From positions 372,001-436,000 of the forward strand of contig CP087211.1 of NCBI GenBank assembly GCA_020912385.1: 64,000 bases of DNA, given 5' to 3'. Within the stretch, counting starts at the first letter, position 1; each line of letters starts with the position of its first letter. Shown here piece after piece: positions 17,465 to 29,190 of this stretch. The translations under genes were made by a program, and so were the position numbers. This DNA is from Neofusicoccum parvum. Taxonomy: Eukaryota > Ascomycota > Dothideomycetes > Botryosphaeriales > Botryosphaeriaceae. The notes below the pieces were generated by a model that worked only from the letters and a program-made list of their open reading frames with translations, made no database searches and was not told where the DNA came from.

Positions 17465-19652
17465 ATGGCGAGTAAGCGGACAAACGTGCTCGTCTACTCC
17501 GGTATGCACCAATCACCCGGCCGCTGTCCCTGTGCCTCTCCATTGACTCGATGCCCCAGGCAATGGCAGCACCGTCGAGAGCGTCCGCCACTGCATGTGG
17601 AGCCTGCGCCGGCTGCTCTCGCCCAACTACGCCGTCATCCCGGTCGACGGCAACGCCATCATCAAGGAGCCGTGGACCGCATCGTGCGCGCTGCTGGTCA
17701 TCCCTGGCGGCGCTGACTTGGGCTACTGCCGCACGCTGAACGGCGAGGGCAACCGCCGCATCAGCCAGTACGTCAACCGCGGCGGCAACTACCTCGGCTT
17801 CTGCGCCGGCGGCTACTACGCCTGCAAGTCGTGTGAGTTCGAGGTCGGCGACAAGAAGATGGAAGTCGTCGGTGAGCGGGAGCTCGGCTTCTACCCTGGC
17901 ATCTGCCGCGGCCTTGCTTTCTCGGGCTTCGTGTATCACAGCGAAGCCGGCACGCGTGCCGTCGAGTTGAAGGTTAACAAGGAAGCTCTGATGGGCGGCG
18001 GAGGCGCTGTCCCTGAGTCTTTCCGGTCTTACTACAACGGCGGCGGTGTCTTCGTCGATGCAGACAAGCTCAAGGATCGTGGTGTCGAGACCCTTGCCAG
18101 CTACACCGGAGAGCTGCACGTTGACTCTGGCGAGGGAAAGGCCGCCGTTGTGTATCGCAAGATTGGTGAAGGCAACGTCATATTGACCGGTCCGCACCCG
18201 GAGTCAGTATCCTGCCCCCTCAAATGAAGATCTAAGACTAACATCAGCAGATTCGCCGCTGTGAACCTCAACAAAGGCGAAGATATCCCCGGCTACGACA
18301 AGATCGTCGATGCTTTAGCTCAGGACGACAAGCAGAGGACTGACTTCCTCAAGTCTTGCCTGATCAAGCTGGGACTACAGGTCAACCAGGAAGCTCAAGC
18401 GGTACCATCCCTTTCCCGCCTCCATCTCACTTCCTCTACCCCCTCGGATGTGGCAGAGTTGGTGTCCTCATGGTCCGACATCATCACCCTTGAGAAGGGA
18501 GAGGAGCACATCAAGGGCGAGAACGACACTTTCCACCTGGAAAAGCCGTCTCAGTGGTCCATGAGCTCCCTCACCAAAGCCGTCACGTCCATCATCCCCG
18601 GCGCAGGCGGAGAGGAGGAGAGCTCCAAGACTGACCCCGCGTCCGGCGGCGACGCTGCCGACAGAATCCTCGACTATGACGCCGTCATCAAGCGCCTCGT
18701 CCCTCACGAGTCCGACCGACCGTCCAGCAAAGACACGCCCTACTGGAACCACGACGCCTTCTTCTCCAACCTCGACGCCTACCACGCCTCCTCCCGCGGC
18801 ACCTCCGCCCAATTCGGCCGCTACCTTCTCTACGGCGAAGTCGTCACCAGCACCAACACCATCCTCGAGAAAAACCCCTCCCTCCTCAAGCACCTCCCGG
18901 CCGGCCTCACCGCCACCGCAACGACCCAAATCGCCGGCCGGGGCCGCGGCTCCAACGTCTGGGTCTCACCGCCAGGCTCGCTCATGTACAGCACAGTCCT
19001 GCGGCACTCCGTCCCGCTCTCCCAACGCGCCCCCGTCGTCTTCGTGCAGTACCTAGCAGCACTAGCAACGGTGGCGGGGGTGCACGCGTACGCACCGGGC
19101 TACTCAGCGCTGCCGGTGCGGCTCAAGTGGCCCAACGACATCTACGCGCTCGACCCGTCGCGCGGCGCCGCCAGCACGTCCACCACCCCATCCGACTTCG
19201 CCAAGATCGGCGGCGTGCTCGTCAACTCGTCATACCAGGGCGCCGAGTACACGCTCGTCGCCGGCGTCGGCGTCAACGTCGCCAACGCCGCGCCGACCAC
19301 GTCGCTGGACGCCCTGGCGCGCGCGCGCGGCCTGCCGCCTTTCCGCACCGAGAAGCTGCTGGCTGCGATTCTGGTGCAGTTCGAGAAGCTGTACGACGCC
19401 TTCTGCCGCGAGGGGTGGAGCGAGGAGCTGGAGGCTATGTATTACCGGTACTGGCTGCATGCGGACCAGGTGGTGACGCTGGAGGCGGAGGGCGGCGTGA
19501 GGGCGAGGATCACGGGCATCACGCGCGATTGGGGGCTTTTGATGGCGGAGGAGTTGGGGTGGGAGGATAGGAGGACGGGGAAGGTGTGGCAGTTGCAGAG
19601 CGACAGCAACAGTTTCGATTTCTTCAAGGGGCTGCTGAGGAAGAAGGTTTGA
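17465..19652 (+). CDS. bpl1: Biotin-protein ligase (holocarboxylase synthetase)
   Basis: Three exons: 17465-17501, 17560-18202, 18251-19652; 693 aa. The 37-nt first exon encodes MASKRTNVLVYSG. The N-terminal domain (to about residue 225) is the glutamine-amidotransferase-like BPL_N fold (NVLVYSG...GNGSTVESVRHCMWSLRR, LLVIPGGADLGY, GNYLGFCAGGYYA). The C-terminal catalytic domain has AGRGRGSNVW (about residue 453) and LPVRLKWPNDIYA (about 515), the biotinyl-AMP loop and biotin-binding motifs of BirA, plus a C-terminal BPL_C barrel (QVVTLEAEGGVRARITGI). It attaches biotin to pyruvate and acetyl-CoA carboxylases. Length and domain order match fungal Bpl1. Converges on hgh1. Confidence 0.92.
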
Positions 19653-19793
19653 GGGCTGGCGGTTCTGGTTAGACGTGCGATTACAGCACTCGCGGGTGCA
19701 GGCTGTTCGGCTCGGTAATGCGTTTTTGTTTTATCTAGCCAAAACGTTCAATAAAACTTTTTTGCTTTTTACTAGCCTCCACCCGTGGAGTCT

Positions 19794-21151
19794 CTACAAG
19801 ATGGTCACAACCTGCTCGTCCTCATCCTCCTCTTCCTCCCCAGCCTCCGTAATCCTCTTCGCCCCCGAGCCCTTCGACTCCGGCGGTGCATTCGGATCCT
19901 CCTCGCCCTCCTCGCCGCGCATGATGATCTGCACGACGCGGTCCGCCGCCTCGCGCACGTCGTCGTCCTCGACGTGCAGGTGGGTCTCGCGGACGATGGG
20001 GTACAGCTTGATGCGACGCAGCTCGTCGCGGGCCAGGCGGGTCGTCGTCAGCAGAAGCAGCGTCTCGAGATGGGTCTTGAGGATGTCGGCCTCGGGCTCG
20101 CGGGCCTTGTCGGGCGGCAGCAGCTGGACCTCGTCGAGCATGCCGTCGGTGTCCTCGTCGGCGTACTCCTCGCCGCCCATGAGCGGCAGCAGCAGGTACG
20201 GCAGCAGGTTGACGCGGTCCGAGTCGATCAGCGCGGCGTGCGCGTCCACCTCGAAGGCGACGTTCTTGACCGTCGACGCGACGCCGCGCCGCCGGATCGT
20301 CGACTTGTGCTCGGTGAAGACGATGAGCTTGGTGATGGGCACGATGTCGCCGTCGTGGGCTTGCGCGGCCGTCAGGTACTGGCGGCCCTCAGCGTGCTTG
20401 GCCATGTCGGCGAAGAGGTAGGACAGGTAGTCGTAGTCGGCGTGCTTGTTGTAGCGACCCTCGGCGCCCTTGACGAAGCAGTCCATCAGCTGGTCCATGG
20501 CGACCTTGGACGTCGAGAGGTCTCTCGGCACGGCGCGCTCGAGTGTTAGGAGGCGCTTGAGGGAGTCGGACTTGGCCATGTTGGCGAGGAGCATGGCTAC
20601 CTCGTTGGCATTGGGCTCTTTGGGGCTCTGGAGAAGAGGGGGGAGTCAGGTTGTTGGTCGTATGCGCCGGGCGGGAGCGGTAAACTGACATACTGTTATG
20701 CGCAGGAGCAGAGACTCGAGGAACTCGTCGTCCTTGGCCAGGATCTCGCGGTTCTCCTCATCGTCGGAGAGGTTGATGAGCATGGTCAGGGCATTTTTCG
20801 ATATGGGCTGCAGAGGCGTGTTAAAACTCTGTCCCAGGATGGCCGAGCCGCCAGCTCATACCGTGTAGTCCTTCACCAGCAGCTTCAGGTCTTTTATGGG
20901 CTCCAGCTGGTTGCGCTTGAACAGCGACGGCTGGGCGGTCGAGTATCCAACCAGGTTCTCGGCAGCTGGAGGGCACGCAGGTCAGAATGGAGGCGCGAGC
21001 GGGTGGGCGCATGTTGGGCTGGAGAGCGTACCGATCTGGCGGATCTGGGTGTTGCCATGGTGGAGGAACTCCACAAGCTGCGAGCGCGGGCGTCAGCACC
21101 AGTCAACTGCGCATGCGGGAGTCGGCCTACCTCTTCCAGCTCGGTGGGCAT
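19794..21151 (-). CDS. hgh1: Hgh1, eEF2-folding chaperone factor
   Basis: Five exons: 21151-21131, 21077-21032, 20965-20862, 20807-20694, 20627-19794; 372 aa. All introns are GT-AG and frame-consistent. The product starts MPTELEELVEFLHHGNTQIRQIAAENL and is a helical-repeat (ARM-like) protein; SKNALTMLINLSDDEENREIL, FADMAKHAEGRQYLT and RRRGVASTVKNVAFEVDAHAAL are typical of the DUF383/DUF384 Hgh1 family. Hgh1 links Hsp90 or TRiC to folding of translation elongation factor 2 in the cytosol. The C-terminus is a Glu/Asp-rich tail. Introns are crowded in the 5' third, as is common in fungi. Confidence 0.88.
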
Positions 21152-22307
21152 TGTGCTTGGGGTGGTGGGATGGCTGGCGCTCGGGCTGCGTCATCTGGGA
21201 ACTTTTTTGCGCGGGGCTTATCTTATCGCCGCTGCCGTGTACGGCGCACACGCGGGTCCTATTTTAAGCGCCAGTCCTCCGTCTCCCACGCCCGCCTTCC
21301 CTCTTCTCCCCCCCTCCGATGCACTGCGCACATCCAACCACCCACCATGCTTATCACACAGCATTTGTTTCTGCTTGAGCCCGCGTGACGCCGCCGCCAG
21401 CCTCTCCATTCGCCCCCTCCCCAAACGGGCCCGCTATTGACCAGGTCTCGACACAAACGCTCCGACCAGACTGCCCTCACTTCAGCTTTGTAGTGGCTGC
21501 TCACCTGTTCCTAAAATACCACCGCAGCAGTCTGTCGAGAAACGCCATCGGGCAGCATGAGTCACCCTCTCCTCCGCACTTCTGTGGTTGGAGCTTGCGT
21601 TGGCACGGAAGACGTTGCGCCCGCCAGCTCTGGTCGAGCATCGAACGGTCTCGGTCAAGCTAGGCTTCCAGCCCGTCCCTTTCTGTCGTTCTCTTGCCGT
21701 GTCTCTCCCGGATCGGGAACAGCATCGCCCGGGGTCCGAGGGTTCTAAGAATGGAGTCGTGGGGGATGGCGGTTTACGCGCGCCGGCACACCGCTCTGGC
21801 CGTAGCCCCACGAAACGAGGCTAACACGATCCGATATCACACTTGATGGCAAGCATGTTCGCACGTAAGCTTACGATGCAGCCAATTGCAGCGGAGTCGC
21901 GGTTCGGACACGCACAGTCACACCCTAGTTGGGCGGCTCGTCAACGCCAAGGCGAGGTGGGCGCTTAACGCCGGCCAACCCCATCCAACCATCCACTGCC
22001 AGCCCTGCAGCCATTGGCCCACCTCCGGGTGTGAAGATGCAGGAACACTGCACAGCAGCCGCTATTGCTTCTGGGCGGGCCGATATGCAACACTCAATCC
22101 ATTTCTTTATATCATCTCGCCACCGCTCCGTTTTGCACAGGTCTGCGTGCCTTTACCGACGCTTGGACGTCTCCTGTTTTCTCAGCTTTCCCTTTCTGTT
22201 CACTTTCGCCGCGAGACTGGCTCTTGCTCTGGCAGTTACTATACGGTAATACATTTAATCGCTAGATTCCTCTCGTTACTATACCCAAAAGCTTCGCCCT
22301 CTTCGCC
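21152..22307. promoter_or_regulatory. Long divergent intergenic region
   Basis: A 1.16-kb spacer between hgh1 and the proline-rich gene. It has C/T-rich tracts and small overlapping frames without any motif. It probably carries a long 5' leader and promoter for the rightward gene; no tRNA or repeat was recognised. Confidence 0.4.
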
Positions 22308-24716
22308 ATGTCTTTCCAACTATTTCCTCCTCCGCCGAAGAAGCAGAAGCAGATTAGCCTCAAGCGCCCAGCACAACCCGCCAGCCCTGAGCCGGCCGTT
22401 GAGCTGCTTGAGCGTGCGAAGGCGCCGGTCGACTTCCACGAGCTCATCATCAAAGTTAATTCAAATCCCTCGTCTCCTATCTCAGCTCCATCTCCGGCCC
22501 ATGTGGGGTCTTCATCCGCTGGGAAATCTCAACCAAAAGTTGTCATACCTGAAACAACCAAGAACACGTCACAGTCCGACAGTCCTCAGACCCGCTCCCG
22601 CTCATCTACCCTCCGATCGGGAGATGGCAGGGCAACACCTAATTCCGGCGGCACTGTCGGCCGCTCGCCAGACACAACCTCTCCTATCCAGCAGCCTTCC
22701 ATTTCCGGGGACACTATATCGCCTCTGTACCAGGTAGACCGTCAAACTTCCGGGTCGCCCTCATTTTCGGACAGTTCAACTCTGGTTAGGACTCAGAGCA
22801 CTGCCACACATCGGACCAAACTCAGTCAGACGAGTCCGAAGGAAGCAGCTGTAATGCACTCAATCTTCCCGCGCTATAATCCCAATCTTCCATTAGCGCA
22901 GCAGCATTATCGGCCGACCCAGCAGTCTCCAACGCACATTCCAAAGGACAAGATCAGTAGGAAGCCCTACTCGCCCACCTTCTACGTACCCCATGCCAAT
23001 GTCCTGCGAAGTGGCTCTGCCGAGGAGCCTTACTACACGCCAAAGATCGAACTGGGAGCTCTTTGGGATGCATCCAACGGCAAGGCCAGGCCAGAGGCGA
23101 AGAGAACCTACAGCTTGCAGATGCACTGTCGAAAAGCCAGTCCGGACAGTTCCCCAATTGATGGCGAAACATTCGTCTTCGGCTCCTCTCCCATCCAGCC
23201 TTTCTACAGCCTCGAGCAAGCATTAGCCGACCATGCAGCTGGGGCATCAGGAGATCCCCAAGCATGCGAGGTCCTGATTTCTCGCAACCACCCAACGCAA
23301 GCAAGGTCTAATCCTCTTCCCGTCGCACATCTGGAGATCCAGACACCGCCTCCTCATGCCCCTGCACCGCCGCCAGAGATCTTCTATCAGCATCCAGAGC
23401 GCATTCCACAGGCGACGCACATCACGACCATCCACCCCAAACTCGCTACGCTTGCCGCCCTCGAAGCCGCCGCGCAGAGCCCCCGTGCCTCAACTATCGC
23501 AACCTTCGACCCAACGGCTGAGTCTCCAGAGGCAGCTCAGCTAGCATCTGAAGTAGTTGCCGATTGTGAAGCCAGAAATGCGTGCCAACTGTTCTACTGC
23601 CCGGTGTCGGAGCCTCTAATGCCGCCCTACGAGATGAACAAGACGGGCACATACGAGCTACGGCACCCGACACTCGGTGCGTTCCCAGTCGTTGTGCAGG
23701 GCGACATCAAGAAGAGTCTGGACGCCTCATCCAAAGCCGCTTCTACTCCAGGTGGCGGTGGCGGCACCAGCAACGGCCAGAGCGCGAGGAGCACCAGCCC
23801 AATGGGACACATCCCGACAACGGTCACGCTCCTCAACCCCTTCGCCGCGCCCCGCTCCGCACCACAGACCCCGGAGCAGAGCTCGTCATTATCACCACCC
23901 ACCAAAAGACCCACTCCTCAACCTCTCCAAACCAGAACTTCCTCCCCAAACCGCCCGCCCACGCCCGCCCCGGACGAAGTCCTCGCCCGCCTCTCCCTCC
24001 ACACCGCCGCCCTCACCATCGACGCCGCTGCCATCGCCGCCCTCGGCACCGACAAGAGCAGCCCGCACGCCCACACCCCGCACCCGTACCTAATCGACGT
24101 GGCAGTCAGCGCGGTGCTAGCGGTTCTGGTTGCGGAGCGGCGTCGCGCCGGCGACGGGCTCGAGGTCGTCGTGCTGCCGGCCGGGGGCGGCACGCCGCCA
24201 CCACCACCCGGCCAACCGCCAGGCCAGAACACCGTGTACGGCGGCGGCCAGTGGCCGACGGGCAGCACGGGCAGCGGCGGGCTGATGGTGTTCGCGGGCC
24301 CGCCGACGGCGGCGGCGCGCAGCAGCGCCTGGCCCGGGCAGAAGGGCGCGAAGGCACAGATCAGGGAGAAGGTGCGGCCGCTGTCGTGGTCGTGGTGGTT
24401 CGGCGGCGACGCCACCAAGGAGGCGGAGAAGCGCGCGAGGCGCGAGGCGAAGGCGGAGCGGAAGGCGAGGCAGGGGCGCAAGGGCGTCGTGGACATCGAG
24501 CTGGGGAACGGGCCGGGCGGTGCGCAGGCGGTGGAGCGGGGGGGAGCGGAGGGGAAGGGGAAGGAGGGGGATGGGGAGAGGATGCATTGGACGGTGGAGC
24601 TGGTGTTGGCGCTGCTGGCGTTTGCGTTTAAGGCCGTGGTGTTTGTGTTGGGGCTTGTGTTTAAGATACTTGGGAGGCTGATTGTGAAGCTGAATAAGTG
24701 CGCGGCGAAGGCGTAG
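22308..24716 (+). CDS. Proline/serine-rich protein with C-terminal membrane anchor
   Basis: Single exon, 802 aa. I do not recognise a defined domain. The N-terminus (MSFQLFPPPPKKQKQISLKRPA) and the first 570 residues are Pro/Ser/Thr-rich and probably disordered, with a more ordered patch around residues 370-470 (IATFDPTAESPEAAQLASEVV, YELRHPTLGAFPVVVQGDIKKSLD). A conserved-looking segment has AALTIDAAAIAALGT and PYLIDVAVSAVLAVLVAERRR. The C-terminus has a basic region (KEAEKRARREAKAERKARQGRKG) and one hydrophobic helix (TVELVLALLAFAFKAVVFVLGLVFKILGRL), so tail-anchoring is likely. Aspergilli carry similar proteins, often with an unreliable methyltransferase-like label. Function unknown. Confidence 0.65.
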   Translation: MSFQLFPPPPKKQKQISLKRPAQPASPEPAVELLERAKAPVDFHELIIKVNSNPSSPISAPSPAHVGSSSAGKSQPKVVIPETTKNTSQSDSPQTRSRSSTLRSGDGRATPNSGGTVGRSPDTTSPIQQPSISGDTISPLYQVDRQTSGSPSFSDSSTLVRTQSTATHRTKLSQTSPKEAAVMHSIFPRYNPNLPLAQQHYRPTQQSPTHIPKDKISRKPYSPTFYVPHANVLRSGSAEEPYYTPKIELGALWDASNGKARPEAKRTYSLQMHCRKASPDSSPIDGETFVFGSSPIQPFYSLEQALADHAAGASGDPQACEVLISRNHPTQARSNPLPVAHLEIQTPPPHAPAPPPEIFYQHPERIPQATHITTIHPKLATLAALEAAAQSPRASTIATFDPTAESPEAAQLASEVVADCEARNACQLFYCPVSEPLMPPYEMNKTGTYELRHPTLGAFPVVVQGDIKKSLDASSKAASTPGGGGGTSNGQSARSTSPMGHIPTTVTLLNPFAAPRSAPQTPEQSSSLSPPTKRPTPQPLQTRTSSPNRPPTPAPDEVLARLSLHTAALTIDAAAIAALGTDKSSPHAHTPHPYLIDVAVSAVLAVLVAERRRAGDGLEVVVLPAGGGTPPPPPGQPPGQNTVYGGGQWPTGSTGSGGLMVFAGPPTAAARSSAWPGQKGAKAQIREKVRPLSWSWWFGGDATKEAEKRARREAKAERKARQGRKGVVDIELGNGPGGAQAVERGGAEGKGKEGDGERMHWTVELVLALLAFAFKAVVFVLGLVFKILGRLIVKLNKCAAKA

Positions 24717-25562
24717 GGGAGATGTGGGTGATGATGTTATGACTTTGTTTGATACCTGGCATAGCGGTTTTCTGATTTTCTAATGCATGCGGTGATGTAG
24801 CTTATGTGGGAATAAGCTGTTAGAATGGAAATATTTATCGGATTGCTGGAAATTTCCCACGCTCGTCTTCTGCGTTCCCCGCCCATCTTCTCCGCCCTCT
24901 TGGTGTCTTCCTGCATACCAGACTGGAACTCGGCCGCCCCTCGTGCAACCTGAATACTGCTGCTCTTCGCCTTCCGGCTGAGCTCTCAACCCGCGCGTCG
25001 GCAACTCAGCCTCTGCCTTACGAACGCCTCACTATGTACCTCAAGTTTCCGCAAAATTGCGACATACATTCCAGTTGCCCTTCCTGTACGACCTTCGTGC
25101 TGCCGCCTCCGTAACCTCAATCTTTGCTGCCTGGAGGAGCCTTGAATAGCCCGCGACACCTGCGCAACGATCTTCAGCTCACTTGTGCTTTACTTATCAC
25201 TTGTATGACGGCAGCTGCCCTGCACCTTACTTTTGAAATCGACTCCGCCTTCTCTGTTGTGTATTTTTGTATGTCATGTTAGACATGCAGGTCCTTTGTG
25301 CGACCCCAGCCTTGCCGCAAAATAGTGCTGGGTTTTGTATGGTCACAAAACAACGAAGAAGGCATATTTATAGCATTGACGGTACCACAAACGGACACAG
25401 TATGCACTACTATTACAGACGTGCATTCAGCCCTGTATGGAGTGTTGATGGGGGCCGAAATATCCAGAGTTTAAAGAGGATGGCTATTCTTGCAATCGCC
25501 CGTATTTACTCTGATGTTTACGGCTCATTCCACCTCGAAATCATACATCAACCAATTTCAAC
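24717..25562. other. Intergenic region
   Basis: An 846-bp spacer between two rightward genes. It is AT-richer than the coding regions. An 130-codon frame at 25267-25659 overlaps the next gene's start and has no recognisable motif, so it was not called. Confidence 0.4.
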
Positions 25563-27608
25563 ATGGACTCCGGCTCAGTCTCAACTGAATCTGAACCTCT
25601 CCTCGAAGTTTACCGTGGGGTGTGGACGAACTGGTCTCGAGGACCTATCCTCGGTGTAACCCTTACTCTGAGCAAGAGTGATGGGAATCTCCTCATCGCC
25701 TTCGTCGCTTTCTTTGTCACCATCATCGGCACTCGCTTTTGGAGGATCATTTGTTTCATCGTTCATACTATATCTTCGTCCGAGAAGCCTCAGGGTGGGC
25801 TCTACCATCAACGCCAAGCAATACTTCGGAATGCAGGAACTGCTCTATCAGCCATTGTCTACCTGATCGATTTTACCTGGGCATGGCGCCAAACGTCAAA
25901 GCAACACTACTGTCGCACTATTCCCATCATCGCCTGCACAGTGCTCTATGCATGTGCTTTTACCATTGCGAGTGGATACTCTTCCAAGGTTGCCACGTCT
26001 CTCGGAAACGAAGTCTTACTTTCCGGTTCTCACTGCAGTTTTACGTATTGCAACGACTCCACGAGAGAGAAATGGCAGCTCTGGTACTCGTCACTTCCGT
26101 ACAGGATTGAGCTGACGTTTTCCGAAGTGTTATAGAAGCATGGAATGAAAATGGAACCCTGGCACGAAAATCATACTGGAATCCTCTTCCCGGGCTATAC
26201 CGGCAGGATGCCGATATGACACTATATTTCCTGTCCGCAGGCCACGTCATGTTCAGCGAGAAGACCACTGACGAGTGGTACAAAGCCACACGGCCAGCAG
26301 GCGAAGGGAGTCAAGTGGAGTCGGGAATTGTGACTCAATTCTATCACCAGAATGAGCCGGCATCCCCACTTGGCTGCACGTTGCAAGAGCAGTACTGCAA
26401 TCCGAGTCTCCCCGAAGAGAAACGTTGTTCAACCCTGATGGGGCAGCAAGATGCGATCGATAGCGTAACAGCGCTTTTTTCCGATGAATCTGCTAGACGT
26501 CGTATATATTGGATCCAGAAAGCCATTTTCAGCCAGGTCATACCATTGCCTAATAGTGTAGTTCATACACTGGGGACCCATTCTTTGACGTCCAAATTCA
26601 GCCTCATTAGCGGACTGCAGGGGCCTCTACCGGAACACCAATGGCGATTAGAAGTAGAGAACTGGCATAATATCGGGTTGTCATTATTGCAGGAAGGGTT
26701 TCTCAGCACTGCCAAGGGAATATCGGACTCCAGGTTGAGACCAATAACTTTGTAACGGTTGGCGGTTGATGTTGAGCAGAAGGCACGTGAGGAGGCGAAG
26801 ACAGTGACGTCACGCGCTTCCGCGACTTCATAGCGCGCGTTTGTACGTAGATTCTCGCACTTCGTGCGACCTCTCTGTAGCAGCATCGAGTCTCATTACA
26901 AACTTACTGGCCATTGAATCTAGAATCCACAAAGCTCTGCAAGAATCAGGTCAGTCTTTTGGCGTTTGGCACTCCTTTCCCATTTCTCGCACTAACATCA
27001 CAATTTTCAAACAGAAAATCCGAAGCACGGCATATGTATCCTTCAGCTTCCTCGGCCTGATCCTTATCTTCGTACTCGGCGGCCTCATCGTTGTGGTATC
27101 CTTCATTCTCGAACCGCTCGCCAACTTCATTCACCGGCGGTGCAGGAAGGCCGAAAGCTACGCACTCATCGAATGGAGCACTAACGAAACACTGCAACTG
27201 CAACGCCTGGCGCATGAGGAGCTTGGGCTGGGCACGTGGTCCCGAGCCATGAAATCTGTCCCCATCACGGAGGCCGATGAGGTGCTCGGGCTGCTGGACC
27301 TGGCGGACCCAGACCATCCTAGACTCCAGAAACCACCGCAAGAAGAAAAACCAGACGAGGATGCGCTTGCTGCTGAAGATGAGCATCCGAGTAGCGGCGA
27401 TGATGGCAGAAAGGATTCGATCTCATCAGACGAGGTCCACGTCTCGCTGCAGGAAGAGTCGGAGGTCTCGGATCATCAATCGAGCTCTATGACTAGTCAT
27501 TGCTCAGAAGCAAGCCCGCAGGTCGAGATCTCACCCTATGAGGCTGCATTATTGTGGGATCCTGTTGCCGAGGGCGGATCTACGGTGCAGAGAGACGTTC
27601 GACCTTGA
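25563..27608 (+). pseudogene. Fungal multi-pass membrane protein, frame not fully joinable
   Basis: Sequence blocks belong to one family of uncharacterised fungal membrane proteins: LLIAFVAFFVTIIGTRFWRI (first exon), DADMTLYFLSAGHVMF and LEVENWHNIGLSLLQEGF (middle), then KIRSTAYVSFSFLGLILIF and STNETLQLQRLAHEELG (last). Tentative exons are 25563-26083, 26128-about 26751, 26881-26949 and 27015-27608. The last intron (26950-27014; GTCAGT, CTAAC, CAG) is clear. The first junction works only with a very short 44-nt intron, or with a donor at 26045. Between about 26730 and 26881 no canonical GT-AG pair keeps frame, so an extra small exon, a sequence error or a real frameshift is needed. It may be a decaying gene. 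The long last exon ends in an acidic Ser-rich tail. Confidence 0.45.
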
Positions 27609-28098
27609 GCGTGGATTGCTTTGTCGACGTGAGGAGGCATGGCAGAAGTGACGAGAAAGAAATGTTACGGCATAGATTAAAGACTGTCGTTTACGGCTAC
27701 GTCCGTTTTTTCCCCCCTGATTTCTCGCACGATTGACGAGACGATGGTAATTTGTAGCCAGAAACCACCATTAGCTAAAGATGTTAACGAGAAGTTGCTT
27801 CATACCAAGCCAAGTTGTGACGAAGACTCGGATGCCTTTTTGCTGGGCAGTGCCAGTGATCATGGCGGAATGTGTATGAAATCATAGTAGCCAAGAATCA
27901 GCAGAGCAGAAGCTTTAAGAGTAGTTTGAGGCGTTGACGGTAACGGATAGTGCAGATGGAAGGAGCGTAGGCCTTTAGCGAGCAGGCCAAACGAACTGGA
28001 AATTCTACAGACGTGGTTCCGTCAACATGAATGAAAACCCTACCCCAAACCCATTAATTAACACCAAACCCGAGCCCAAATCAATCTCCATAGCACCC
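27609..28098. other. Convergent intergenic region
   Basis: A 490-bp spacer between the membrane-protein gene and the leftward ATP-grasp gene. AT-rich; probably 3' UTRs. Nothing else seen. Confidence 0.45.
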
Positions 28099-29190
28099 TC
28101 ACTTCCCGACTCCCAGCACCGCATCACAAAACACCCCCATGCCCACCGTCCCCGGCCCCTCCTCCACCATCCACAACCACGGCTCAATCAGCTCCACCTC
28201 CATCAACACAAACTCCCCATCCTCGCCCACCACCCCATCCACCCTCGCATACAACAACTCACTCTCCCTCCCCTCCCCCTTCAACTCCCTCTCCTTCCCC
28301 ACCAACCACGCCCACACCCTCTCCGCCACCACCTTCCCACACGCCGGCACCCTCGCATCCCCCGCCGCCATCGGCTCCCAGATGCCCTTAAACGCCGAGT
28401 TAATCCTAAACTCGCCGTCACGCGGGCGCTTGCGCACCGCGTGCGTCAGCCGGCCGTCGATCATGACCATGCTCCACTCGCCGCCGCTGCCCGCGTCGCC
28501 GTCGCGCGCGGCGATGCGCGCCAGGTACTCCTGGACCATGAGCATGGAGTCCGGGCTGGCGGCGGCGGCCTGCATGGCGGCCAGGGCGTCCGCGTCGGCG
28601 GGCGTGGGGGCGAGCGGGGCGCGCAGGAGGTGGGTGCCGCGGCCGGAGGCGGCGATGCTGGGCTTGAGGACGACGGGGACGGAGGGCGCGGCGGCGATGT
28701 GCGGGTCGGCGGCTAGGTGGGCGGAGAGGGTGGAGAGGGAGGTGGATAGGGGTAGGAAGGAGGTGCGTGGGACGTGGAAGCCGGTGGCTAGGGATTGGAG
28801 CTCGGAGAGGTAGGTTTTGTTGAAGTTCCAGGCAATGATGGAGGGTGGGTTGTGGATGCGGAGGCCGGGTGCGAGTGTTTGGGCGGCTGGGAGGGTGGTG
28901 TTGAGGAAGGTGGTGAAGGCTGGGATGTGCTCCATGTAGCGGTCGACAGCGAGGAAGAGGATATGTGTGTAAGTGGAGGCGATGGCGGCGGCGGTGAGGG
29001 TCGGGTCTTGGAACGTGCGGAGGGAAACGGTGGCGCCGCGCGCGCGGAGGGAATCGAGGGTGTAGTTGAGGTAGGCTACTATTTTGCCAATCCAGATATC
29101 GGCCTCGTCTTCCGGAGTGGGGAGATTGGCGGTGACGAAGAGGACGGAGGGCGCTGATGGCGCTGGAGTTGGTGTAGTGACGGAACCCAT
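28099..29190 (-). CDS. ATP-grasp fold protein
   Basis: Single exon, 363 aa. The start (MGSVTTPTPAPSAPSVLFVTANLP) leads into a PreATP-grasp-like domain. The central part reads PVVLKPSIAASGRGTHLL (phosphate-contacting Lys and Gly-rich loop), MLMVQEYLARI (hinge) and WSMVMIDGRLTHAVRKRP, then YARVDGVVGEDGEFVLMEVELIEPWLW, where the Asp and the two Glu residues fit the metal sites of ATP-grasp carboxylate-amine ligases. Bacterial and fungal relatives include glutathione-synthetase-like and small-peptide ligases, but the substrate cannot be told. No biosynthetic neighbours surround it. The coding strand is C-rich in its 5' half and G-rich in its 3' half. Confidence 0.7.
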   Translation of the reverse strand: MGSVTTPTPAPSAPSVLFVTANLPTPEDEADIWIGKIVAYLNYTLDSLRARGATVSLRTFQDPTLTAAAIASTYTHILFLAVDRYMEHIPAFTTFLNTTLPAAQTLAPGLRIHNPPSIIAWNFNKTYLSELQSLATGFHVPRTSFLPLSTSLSTLSAHLAADPHIAAAPSVPVVLKPSIAASGRGTHLLRAPLAPTPADADALAAMQAAAASPDSMLMVQEYLARIAARDGDAGSGGEWSMVMIDGRLTHAVRKRPRDGEFRINSAFKGIWEPMAAGDARVPACGKVVAERVWAWLVGKERELKGEGRESELLYARVDGVVGEDGEFVLMEVELIEPWLWMVEEGPGTVGMGVFCDAVLGVGK

